5,186 nucleotides of DNA from an uncultured Caulobacteraceae bacterium (GTDB lineage Bacteria; Pseudomonadota; Alphaproteobacteria; Caulobacterales; Caulobacteraceae): positions 1 to 5,186 of the forward strand of contig CAMLRH010000203.1 of the NCBI GenBank assembly GCA_946482375.1, given 5' to 3'. Under the pieces are notes generated by a model. The model was not told where the DNA came from and made no database searches. It was given only the letters and a program-made list of their open reading frames with translations. Of this stretch, positions 1 to 5,186 are shown piece by piece. A program made the position numbers and the translations under genes. The stretch's first letter is position 1; each line of letters starts with the position of its first letter.

Positions 1-644
1 GGATGCGGCGTGAAGCGCAGCGCGTCCACGATCCAGATGTCGAGGTCCGCCAGCGCCTCGAACGCCTCGTCCGGGATTTCCCGAACGTCAGGCGAATAAG
101 CGACGCCGCCGAAGCGATAGCCGACCGAACGGATGGCGCCGTGGTCCTGATCGAAGGTGGTCACCGGGATCGCGCCGTTGGGCCCCTGCACCGCCCACGC
201 CTGGCCGTGCGCCGGAATAACGTGCGGTTCGCAGATCGCCGGATAGCCGCCGACGGGTTCAAAGATGTAGCCGAATCGATTGGAAAGGCTGGCGAAAGTG
301 GCCGCATCCATATGAGTCGGAATGCGTGTCCGCTGACGCAGGAAGAAGGCCCGGATGTCGTCGATGCCGTGCGCCTGGTCGGCATGGTCGTGGGTGAACA
401 GGACCGCGTCCAGCCGCTTCACCCCTGCCGCGATCGTCTGCTCGCGCAGGTCCGGCGAGGTGTCGACCAGCGCCGTCGTCTGGTGCGCCGGGTCCGCGCC
501 GTCCGTCCTGCGCACCAGCAGCGAGCAGCGCCGGCGGCGGTTTTTCGGCTCGGCGGGATCGCAGGCGCCCCAGTCGCCGTCGGCCCTCGGCACCCCGCCG
601 GAGGAGCCGCAGCCCAGGATCGTGAACTCGAGCACCGCGCTCAC
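1..644 (-). CDS. PhnP-like metallo-beta-lactamase-fold hydrolase (3' end outside window)
   Basis: Translating the minus strand from a GTG at 644-642 gives 214 open codons up to the window edge, so the C-terminus is missing. The N-terminus reads LGCGSSGGVPR (residues 10-20), a glycine-rich strand and turn typical of this family. The metal site THDHADQAHG follows at 84-93, supplying H85, H87, D89 and H92. H168 in DQDHG and D186 in YSPDV match the later metal ligands, and WIVDALRFTPH (204-214) is the usual block before the missing C-terminal histidine motif. Homologues are dinuclear-metal phosphodiesterases or related hydrolases, with PhnP (cyclic ribose phosphate hydrolysis) the best known. There are no phn genes here, so the substrate is unknown. 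The GTG lies in a GTGA overlap with the stop of the upstream tatD, which supports this start. Probably cytoplasmic; no signal peptide. The family is clear, the reaction is not. Confidence 0.9.
   Translation of the reverse strand, partial: MSAVLEFTILGCGSSGGVPRADGDWGACDPAEPKNRRRRCSLLVRRTDGADPAHQTTALVDTSPDLREQTIAAGVKRLDAVLFTHDHADQAHGIDDIRAFFLRQRTRIPTHMDAATFASLSNRFGYIFEPVGGYPAICEPHVIPAHGQAWAVQGPNGAIPVTTFDQDHGAIRSVGYRFGGVAYSPDVREIPDEAFEALADLDIWIVDALRFTPH
641..644 (-). other. GTGA stop/start overlap, tatD to hydrolase
   Basis: Read on the minus strand, the four bases are GTGA: the GTG start of the metallo-beta-lactamase-fold gene (644-642) overlaps the TGA stop of tatD (643-641). No strong Shine-Dalgarno lies upstream, so coupling by a re-initiating ribosome is likely (inference). 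Confidence 0.8.
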
Positions 645-1420
645 GGCCGCGGAATCCGGTCGAAGCAGGCGAAGAAGGCGTCCTCCGTACGCTGCTCTGC
701 TTCCTCCAGAGGCCAGCCCCGGATTTCGGCGAGTTTCTCAAGGATATGAGGCAGGTAGGCCGGTTCATTGCGACGCCCCCGCATCGGAATGGGCGCCAGG
801 TAGGGGCAATCGGTCTCCAGCATGATCCGGTCCGCCGGCATGTCGGCGATCACCGCCCTCACCTCATCGGCGGCCTTAAAGGTCGCGATCCCCGAGACGG
901 AGAACCACGCGCCCAGCGCCGCGGCCTTCCGGGCCAACTCGGCGCCCGAGGTGTAGCAGTGCATCAGCAATTTGAACGGCGCACGGGCGTGCTCCTCCTC
1001 GAGGATTTCGCCCATGATACGGTCGGCTTCGCGGGTGTGGACAACCAGCGGCAGGCCTGTCCGGCGCGCCGCCTCGATGTGCTGGCGGAAGACAGCCGCC
1101 TGCACCTCGCGCGGACTGAAGTCGTAGTGGAAGTCGAGCCCGCATTCGCCGATGCCAACGACCTTCGGCCGCTCCGCCAGCTGCACGAGGTCATCGGCGC
1201 TAAGTTCCGGATTTTCCTTAGCTTCGTGCGGATGCGTGCCGACGGTGCACCAGATGTCGTCATGCGCCATGGCGATGGCGTGGACGTCCTCGAACGACGA
1301 GACCTTGTCGCTGATGGTGACCATCAGCTTCACCCCGGCCTCCCGGGCGCGGTCGATGACGGCGTCGCGGTCTTCGAGATACTGCGGGTGGTGCAGGTTG
1401 ACGTGGCTGTCGATCAGCAT
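641..1420 (-). CDS. tatD: TatD family metal-dependent hydrolase (YcfH type)
   Basis: A 259-residue protein, the usual TatD length, with a TIM-barrel metallohydrolase pattern. Visible motifs are MLIDSHVNLH at 1-10, GTHPHEA at 61-67, GIGECGLDFHYD at 89-100 (ligand E92), LVVHTRE at 125-131 (H128), LMHCYTSG at 152-159 (H154), LETDCPYLAP at 201-210 (D204) and RGRRNEP at 214-220. Members are metal-dependent DNases or 3'-exonucleases, and some act as D-aminoacyl-tRNA deacylases. The position directly after holB matches E. coli ycfH rather than the tat-operon gene. The reading frame stays open 40 codons upstream, but that part overlaps holB. ATG 1420-1418 is chosen because the conserved N-terminus starts there and it forms a TGATG junction with the holB stop. 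Odd point: the first metal motif, normally HxH, is H6-V-N8, so one histidine ligand is replaced by asparagine. All other ligands are present. Confidence 0.94.
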   Translation of the reverse strand: MLIDSHVNLHHPQYLEDRDAVIDRAREAGVKLMVTISDKVSSFEDVHAIAMAHDDIWCTVGTHPHEAKENPELSADDLVQLAERPKVVGIGECGLDFHYDFSPREVQAAVFRQHIEAARRTGLPLVVHTREADRIMGEILEEEHARAPFKLLMHCYTSGAELARKAAALGAWFSVSGIATFKAADEVRAVIADMPADRIMLETDCPYLAPIPMRGRRNEPAYLPHILEKLAEIRGWPLEEAEQRTEDAFFACFDRIPRP

Positions 1421-1422
1421 CA
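1418..1422 (-). other. TGATG stop/start overlap, holB to tatD
   Basis: On the minus strand the holB TGA (1422-1420) shares one base with the tatD ATG (1420-1418). The upstream bases are an alanine-codon GCC/GCG run without a clear Shine-Dalgarno, which points to translational coupling. The junction leaves no room for metG between the two genes. Confidence 0.85.
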
Positions 1423-2418
1423 GGCGGCCGCCGCGGCTCTGAGCTCGCGCATGGCGGTGAAGAAGGCGTCGGCCCGATCGAGGTTCAGGGCCTCGGCCTC
1501 GGCCGGCAGGCGGGTCAACAGCTCCCACGCCTGGGCCCATCGGTCCAAGGCGATCCCCTCCCCGGCCAGCGCCTGGGACGACGCCATCGCGTGCACCTGC
1601 TCGGCCAGCCGGTCGAACAGCAGCTCGAAGCGCTCCTGCCCCTCGGAACCCCGGAACTTGTCGGCCAGCGACAGCAGCAGCGCGTCGTCCGTGCGCGGCA
1701 GGCTGCGCAGGATTTCGTTGGCCTGCTCCTCGACCTCGAGCGCCCCGGCGGCGGCCAGCCGCAGCGCCAGGCCCGGCGCTCCCTTGGCCATGCGGGCGAG
1801 GCGGGTGGCGTCCTCCTCGTTCAGGCCGGCGCGCGTTTCGAGAATGGCGGCCGCCTGCGCCTCGCTCAGCGGCGGAAACGCCAGCCTGCGGCAGCGGGAC
1901 CGGATCGTCGGCAGCAGCCGCCCGGGCTGGTGGGAGACGAGCAGAAGCACCCCCCGCTCCGGCGGCTCCTCCAGCGTCTTCAGCACGGCGTTGGCGGCGT
2001 TGACGTTGAGGTCGTCGACCGCGTCGATGATGGCCACGCGATAGGGCGCGGACCCCGGCGTCGTGGCGAAAAACTCCGGCAGCCGGCGCGCCTCGTCGAC
2101 CGGGATCACCTTGCGGACCTTGCCGTCCTCGCCAAGCCGCTCCAGCACCAGCAGGTCCGGGTGCGAACGCGCGGCGACCTGGCGGCTGACCGGATGGTCG
2201 GCCTGCGAACCCAGCAACCCTAACGAAGGATCGGCCGGCGCGCCTAGCAGCCGCCGCGCCACGCGATAGGCGAAGGTCGCCTTGCCCACGCCCTCCGGCC
2301 CGGTCAGCAGCCAGGCGTGGTGAAGGCGGCCGCGATCCATGGCTTCGAGGAAGGCGCTCTCCGGCCCTTCGAGCCCCTGGGCATCGTGGACGTCGCGCGG
2401 ATGCAGCGGCTCGTCCAT
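1420..2418 (-). CDS. holB: DNA polymerase III delta' subunit (clamp loader)
   Basis: A 332-residue AAA+ protein, the normal length for alphaproteobacterial HolB. Delta' is the rigid stator of the clamp loader that places the beta sliding clamp on primed DNA. Visible are RLHHAWLLTGPEGVGKAT at 31-48 (Walker A region, with alanine directly after the lysine), a Walker B-like strand VAIIDAVDDLN at 128-138, NAANAVLKTLEEPP at 140-153, and IRSRCR at 172-177. The last holds the SRC motif whose arginine acts in trans on a neighbouring ATPase. The only cysteine is C176, so the four-cysteine zinc module of E. coli delta' and DnaX is absent. The C-terminal third is helical and ends in an alanine run. The start is ATG 2418-2416, overlapping the tmk stop as TGATG. 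An in-frame extension of 28 codons inside tmk is rejected because conservation begins near MDEPLHP. Location between tmk and tatD supports the call. Confidence 0.95.
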   Translation of the reverse strand: MDEPLHPRDVHDAQGLEGPESAFLEAMDRGRLHHAWLLTGPEGVGKATFAYRVARRLLGAPADPSLGLLGSQADHPVSRQVAARSHPDLLVLERLGEDGKVRKVIPVDEARRLPEFFATTPGSAPYRVAIIDAVDDLNVNAANAVLKTLEEPPERGVLLLVSHQPGRLLPTIRSRCRRLAFPPLSEAQAAAILETRAGLNEEDATRLARMAKGAPGLALRLAAAGALEVEEQANEILRSLPRTDDALLLSLADKFRGSEGQERFELLFDRLAEQVHAMASSQALAGEGIALDRWAQAWELLTRLPAEAEALNLDRADAFFTAMRELRAAAAA

Positions 2419-2420
2419 CA
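2416..2420 (-). other. TGATG stop/start overlap, tmk to holB
   Basis: On the minus strand the tmk TGA (2420-2418) shares one base with the holB ATG (2418-2416). A GGGG run about five bases upstream of the ATG is the only Shine-Dalgarno-like sequence. The same junction type recurs between holB and tatD. Confidence 0.85.
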
Positions 2421-3047
2421 GAGCCCCAGCCGCGCCTGTACCGCCGCCCAGATAGCCTCGGCGACGGCGTCCGGCGGCTGATGGGAATCGATGACCACGC
2501 ACCGCTCCGGCTCGGCCGCGGCGATATCGAGGAAGCCCTGACGCAGGCGCCGGTGGAATTCGGTCCCCTTGGCCTCGAACCGCGCCTCGCCGCCGCCGCG
2601 ATGGGCGGCTCGCGCCAGCCCTTCCTCCACCGGCAGGTCGAGGATCAGCGTCAGGTCAGGCCGCATGTCACCGACAACCTCGCGCTCAACGGCCGCGATG
2701 AACGCCGGGTTGGCCTCGCCGCCGGCGCCCTGATAGGCCCGCGTCGAATCCGCGAAGCGGTCGCAGACGACGAACGCTCCACGTTCCAACGCCGGGCGGA
2801 TGCGGCGCTCGATGTGATCGCGTCGCGCCGCGTTCATCAGCAGAACCTCGGTCACCGCCGACCAGCGCTCGGGCGGGCCGTTGACCAGCAGCTCGCGGAT
2901 CGCCTCGCCGCCCTCGGAGCCGCCGGGCTCGCGGGTCGAAACGACATCGATTCCGAGTTCGCTCAGGCGCGCGACAAGGCGGTTCTGCTGGGTCGATTTC
3001 CCGGCCCCCTCCCCGCCTTCCAGGGTGATGAAACGTCCGCGCGCCAC
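2418..3047 (-). CDS. tmk: Thymidylate kinase (dTMP kinase)
   Basis: A 209-residue enzyme that phosphorylates dTMP to dTDP with ATP, an essential step in dTTP synthesis in the cytoplasm. The P-loop is EGGEGAGKST at 10-19. TREPGG at 38-43 is the TMP-binding block and CDRFADSTRAYQG at 95-107 is the DR[FY] motif with the following substrate loop. The LID region around 146-158 carries R150 and R156, while the P-loop has alanine (A15) where type I enzymes have a basic residue. This fits the bacterial type II enzyme. The start is GTG at 3047-3045, directly before ARGRFITLEG, the normal N-terminus. The Shine-Dalgarno is weak (GAG eight bases upstream). It lies 36 bases after rlpA with no visible terminator, so it is probably co-transcribed. 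Its stop overlaps the holB start. Nothing in it looks broken. Confidence 0.96.
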   Translation of the reverse strand: MARGRFITLEGGEGAGKSTQQNRLVARLSELGIDVVSTREPGGSEGGEAIRELLVNGPPERWSAVTEVLLMNAARRDHIERRIRPALERGAFVVCDRFADSTRAYQGAGGEANPAFIAAVEREVVGDMRPDLTLILDLPVEEGLARAAHRGGGEARFEAKGTEFHRRLRQGFLDIAAAEPERCVVIDSHQPPDAVAEAIWAAVQARLGL

Positions 3048-3083
3048 ACCGTCTCAATCCGACGGATCAGGCCGCTTGTCCAG

Positions 3084-3557
3084 CTAGCGCCCGGCCATCC
3101 GCACGCGCTTGCGCTCCGCCGGTCCGAGATAGCGCACCCGCACGCGCGCCAGCCCCTTCTCCAGCATCCCCAACTCCTTCGCCGCCTCGCGCGAGAGGTC
3201 GATGATGCGGCCATCGACGAACGGGCCACGGTCATTGACGCGCACCTTGATCTTGCGGCCGTTGTCGAGGTTCTTCACCTCGACCACGCTGGGCAGCGGC
3301 AGCGTCTTGTGCGCGGCCGAGACCTCGTCCTCGTGGAAGATTTCGCCCGTGGCGGTCGGCCGCCCGTCGTGCTTGCCGCCGTACCAGGACGCCAGCCCGA
3401 CCTCGTCGTAGTCCGGCTCATGGCGCGGCGTGTACCACTTACCGCGCACCTGATACGGCTTCATCGTCCCCGAGACGGTGGAGGCCGGCGGCGGCTCCGG
3501 CGCGCTGGCGCAGGCGGCGAGCGTGGCGCAAGCGAACAGACAAGCAACTATCCTCAT
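3084..3557 (-). CDS. rlpA: RlpA-like septal lipoprotein, putative lytic transglycosylase
   Basis: A 157-residue exported protein. Residues 1-16 form a lipoprotein signal (MRIVACLFACATLAAC) with lipobox L13-A-A-C16, followed by a proline-rich linker. Residues 53-145 are the double-psi beta-barrel of RlpA, with GLASWYGG (54-61), GRPTATGEIF (65-74), AAHKTLPLP (81-89), VRVNDRGPF (105-113) and RIIDLSREAAKELG (117-130). Characterised RlpA proteins cleave denuded glycan strands at the division septum. E72, H83 and D109 fall at the positions where P. aeruginosa RlpA has acidic and histidine residues implicated in activity, whereas H75 stands where that protein has aspartate (aligned by eye). There is no C-terminal SPOR domain, so septal targeting through denuded glycans is not evident. 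First gene of the cluster; no clear Shine-Dalgarno precedes its ATG. A lytic activity is inferred from the family; some family members are inactive. Confidence 0.92.
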   Translation of the reverse strand: MRIVACLFACATLAACASAPEPPPASTVSGTMKPYQVRGKWYTPRHEPDYDEVGLASWYGGKHDGRPTATGEIFHEDEVSAAHKTLPLPSVVEVKNLDNGRKIKVRVNDRGPFVDGRIIDLSREAAKELGMLEKGLARVRVRYLGPAERKRVRMAGR

Positions 3558-3563
3558 GCGGGT

Positions 3564-3571
3564 ATGGTTAA
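3564..3571 (-). promoter_or_regulatory. TTAACCAT box, possible CtrA half-site
   Basis: The minus strand reads TTAACCAT from 3571 to 3564, ending six bases before the rlpA ATG. The same octamer is a known half-site form of the CtrA recognition sequence in Caulobacter. In this position it would block or modulate rlpA rather than act from upstream, if it is used at all. Functional assignment is inference and depends on the host having CtrA. Confidence 0.35.
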
Positions 3572-3589
3572 CGGGCGTCGCTTACGAGG

Positions 3590-3596
3590 TGGTTAA
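3590..3596 (-). promoter_or_regulatory. Second TTAACCA box, possible CtrA half-site
   Basis: The minus strand reads TTAACCA from 3596 to 3590, a perfect seven-base direct repeat of the box at 3571-3565, offset by 25 bases. It overlaps the -10 element of the candidate rlpA promoter. The spacing does not fit the classical TTAA-N7-TTAA full CtrA site, so these are two separate half-sites at best. Confidence 0.3.
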
Positions 3597-3620
3597 GGCC
3601 GGGGGCGACGGAAGGTGCAA
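3592..3620 (-). promoter_or_regulatory. Candidate sigma-73-like promoter for the rlpA-tmk-holB cluster
   Basis: On the minus strand TTGCACC (3620-3614) is followed after 14 bases by GCCTTAAC (3599-3592). The Caulobacter housekeeping consensus is TTGACGS, a spacer of 10-14, then GCTANAWC. The -10 element matches at six of eight positions and the -35 at its first three and last. A start site about 30 bases upstream of the rlpA ATG would follow. This is a by-eye match in GC-rich DNA and could be chance. Confidence 0.35.
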
Positions 3621-3628
3621 GCTTCGCC

Positions 3629-3639
3629 TAACGGCGTTA
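3629..3639. repeat. Short palindrome TAACG-G-CGTTA
   Basis: Five-base inverted arms around one central base, 34 bases upstream of the ATG of the TPR gene. It could be a small operator or part of its promoter region. It is too short and lacks a T-run, so it is not a terminator. Chance occurrence is possible. Confidence 0.3.
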
Positions 3640-3661
3640 TCGTGAGCCCCTGCCCTGGACG

Positions 3662-3667
3662 GGAGGG
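3662..3667 (+). promoter_or_regulatory. Shine-Dalgarno GGAGGG of the TPR protein gene
   Basis: GGAGGG lies six bases upstream of ATG 3674, a good match to the 16S anti-Shine-Dalgarno with normal spacing. It fixes the start immediately before the signal peptide. It is the strongest ribosome binding site in the window; the minus-strand genes have weak ones or rely on overlap. Confidence 0.75.
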
Positions 3668-3673
3668 ACCCCC

Positions 3674-5186
3674 ATGAGACTTTCACCCCTGGCCGCGGCG
3701 TTCGCCGCGCTTGCGTTTGCTTCCGGCGCTTACGGTCATGCCGACGAAGCCAAGGTCGATCACTCGCTGGGCCTGCCGGCGATGCCGAGCCTGTTCGCCG
3801 GTCAGGCCGACCGCCCAGGCGCGCCGGTGTTCACCGACCTCGGCGCCCACCGAATGGCGATCACCACCAGCAACCCGCAGAGCCAGCTCTACTTCGACCA
3901 GGGCGTGAACCTGCTGTTCGCCTTCAACCACGCCGAGGCCATCCGCTCGTTCCGCGAGGCCGCGCGGTTGGATCCGGCCTGCGCCATGTGCTGGTGGGGC
4001 ATCGCCTTCGCGCTTGGTCCGAACATCAACATGCCGATGCCGGACGACGCCCTCCCCCCGGCGCTGTTCGCGCTGCAGAAGGCCAAGGACGCCCGCCACA
4101 ACGTCTCGCCGAAGGAGCGCGCGTGGATCGAGGCGCTGGCGACCCGCTACTCGGCCGACACCGATATCGCCCGGTCCGACCTCGACGCCGCCTTCGCCGA
4201 CGCCATGGGCAAGCTCTCGGCGCAGTATCCGGACGACGTCGACATCGCGACCTTCTACGCCGAGGCGATGATGGACACCCAGCCCTGGGACTACTGGGCG
4301 CCGGACCAGATCACGTCCAAGGGACGTGGGGCCGAGATCATCAGCACGCTGGAAACGGTGCTGGCCAAGACCCCGGACCATCCGGGCGCCATCCACCTCT
4401 ACCTGCATGCTGTCGAGGCCTCGACGACGCCCGAGCGGGCCGAAGCGGCCGCCGACCGGCTGCTCGCCCTGATGCCGCAGGCCGGCCACATCGTGCACAT
4501 GCCTTCGCACATCTATTACCGCGTGGGCCGCTACGCCGACGCGGCGGCGGCGAACGAGAAGGCGGCGCTGGCCGACGAGGCCTACATCGCCCAGTGCCGG
4601 GCGCAGGGCTTCTATCCGGCCGGGTATTACGGCCACAACATCCACTTCCTGTGGACGTCGTCGGAGATGGAAGGCCGCTATGACGCCGCCTTCAACGCCG
4701 CCAACAGGCTGGTCAAGGCCGTCGATGCGCCCAACATGGCCAAGCAGCTGCCGCCGGGCGAGCTCTACGTCTACACGCCCTTCCTGACCCAGCTGCGCTT
4801 TGGCAAGTACGCCGAGGTGCTGGCGACGCCCTCGCCCGGGCCCGACCTGCCGCTGGCCAGCGCGCTGTGGCTCTACGCCCAGGGTTTCGCCCACGCCAAC
4901 ACCGGCGACCTGGCGGCGGCGCGGGCCGACCGCGAGGCGCTGGTCAAGCTGCGCGGCGGCGACTTCAGCCGCTATGAGCTGTTCGCCATCCCGGCCCCGC
5001 AGATGACCGAGGTGGCGCTGGTCTCGCTGGACGGCGAGATCGCGCGGCTGTCGGGCGACCTGCCCGGCGCCATCGCCCACTTCCGCAAGGCGCAGGCGCT
5101 GGAGCGCGCCTTGCCCTACACCGAGCCCGCCTACTGGCACCGGCCGGTGAGCCACCTGCTGGGCGCGGCGCTGATGCAGGCCGGAC
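3674..5186 (+). CDS. Exported TPR-type repeat protein with CxxC and histidine motifs (3' end outside window)
   Basis: Open from ATG 3674 through 504 codons to the window edge, so the C-terminus is missing, probably only a last short segment. Residues 1-23 look like a Sec signal peptide (R2, hydrophobic stretch, possible cleavage after GHA at 21-23), giving a periplasmic protein. TPR-like helical pairs are visible around 72-106, 279-306, 331-350, 398-426 and 455-480. Between them lie blocks recalling a widespread uncharacterised TPR family: DPACAMCWWG (100-109, C103 and C106), ALGPNINMP (113-121), IHLYLHAVEAS (240-250), HIVHMPSHIYYRVG (272-285), YYGHNIHFLW (318-327) and YTEPAYWHRPVSHLLG (482-497). 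The third cysteine is C308. GGAGGG six bases upstream of ATG supports the start. The gene is divergent from the rlpA cluster and its function is unknown to me. TPRs usually bind proteins, but the dense His and Cys motifs could also bind metal. Codon use matches its neighbours, so there is no sign of recent transfer. Confidence 0.9.
   Translation, partial: MRLSPLAAAFAALAFASGAYGHADEAKVDHSLGLPAMPSLFAGQADRPGAPVFTDLGAHRMAITTSNPQSQLYFDQGVNLLFAFNHAEAIRSFREAARLDPACAMCWWGIAFALGPNINMPMPDDALPPALFALQKAKDARHNVSPKERAWIEALATRYSADTDIARSDLDAAFADAMGKLSAQYPDDVDIATFYAEAMMDTQPWDYWAPDQITSKGRGAEIISTLETVLAKTPDHPGAIHLYLHAVEASTTPERAEAAADRLLALMPQAGHIVHMPSHIYYRVGRYADAAAANEKAALADEAYIAQCRAQGFYPAGYYGHNIHFLWTSSEMEGRYDAAFNAANRLVKAVDAPNMAKQLPPGELYVYTPFLTQLRFGKYAEVLATPSPGPDLPLASALWLYAQGFAHANTGDLAAARADREALVKLRGGDFSRYELFAIPAPQMTEVALVSLDGEIARLSGDLPGAIAHFRKAQALERALPYTEPAYWHRPVSHLLGAALMQAG

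Noticed and set aside
259..768. A 169-codon minus-strand frame in the region of the first gene.
   Set aside because: The frame starting at GTG 644 carries all the metallo-beta-lactamase motifs; this one is an out-of-frame shadow that also crosses the tatD end.
1421..1540. A 40-residue N-terminal extension of TatD.
   Set aside because: It lies inside the holB coding region in another frame, is arginine- and glycine-rich, and the conserved TatD N-terminus begins exactly at the ATG of the TGATG junction.
746..2044. A 432-codon open frame on the plus strand opposite tatD and holB.
   Set aside because: It spans two well-identified genes on the other strand and its translation is arginine-, alanine- and serine-rich without domains; a shadow of codon bias.
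3048..3083. Possible terminator or promoter between rlpA and tmk.
   Set aside because: The 36 bases show no stable hairpin with a T-run and no convincing -35/-10 pair, so co-transcription is the simpler reading.
2481..3596. A 371-codon open frame on the plus strand opposite tmk and rlpA.
   Set aside because: It covers two confident minus-strand genes and runs through their promoter region; no motif or ribosome binding site supports it.
3980..3991. Possible c-type heme motif in the TPR protein.
   Set aside because: The sequence is C-A-M-C-W; heme attachment needs CxxCH, so this is only a CxxC pair.
3683..5155. A 490-codon open frame on the minus strand opposite the TPR gene.
   Set aside because: It is a mirror frame created by G/C-biased third positions. 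Its translation is a low-complexity string of R, G, V, L, Q and H without recognisable motifs, while the plus strand has a signal peptide, TPR pattern and good ribosome binding site.

Overview
The window is GC-rich, tightly packed bacterial DNA that most resembles an alphaproteobacterium, probably of the Caulobacterales (Caulobacter/Phenylobacterium type). This placement is inferred from the gene neighbourhood (rlpA, tmk, holB, tatD, metallo-beta-lactamase-fold hydrolase), the strong G/C third-position bias, a sigma-73-like promoter candidate and TTAACCA boxes resembling half-sites of the cell-cycle regulator CtrA. No marker gene fixes the genus.

Positions 1-3557 hold a five-gene, minus-strand, operon-like cluster. 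In transcription order it is rlpA (septal peptidoglycan lipoprotein), then after a 36-base gap tmk (thymidylate kinase), holB (DNA polymerase III delta' subunit), a YcfH-type TatD metallohydrolase, and a PhnP-like metallo-beta-lactamase-fold hydrolase cut by the left window edge. The last four genes are joined by overlapping stop and start codons (TGATG, TGATG, GTGA), which suggests translational coupling. tmk, holB and tatD are neighbours in very many proteobacteria and link dTTP supply to the replisome clamp loader. The dacC and metG genes that often sit inside this block in alphaproteobacteria are absent here.

Positions 3558-3673 are the only real intergenic stretch, a 116-base divergent promoter region. 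It carries two TTAACCA boxes, a candidate promoter for the minus-strand cluster, a small palindrome, and a good Shine-Dalgarno for the plus-strand gene.

Positions 3674-5186 are one plus-strand gene running off the right edge. It encodes an exported, TPR-type helical-repeat protein with a CxxC pair and several closely spaced histidine motifs. Its biochemical function is not known to me, and it is the least understood object in the window.

I see no mobile element, CRISPR array, tRNA, rRNA or phage gene. Most of the window is ordinary housekeeping DNA. The points worth a second look are the TatD protein with a changed metal-binding motif, the missing dacC and metG, the possible CtrA boxes, and the CxxC/His TPR protein.
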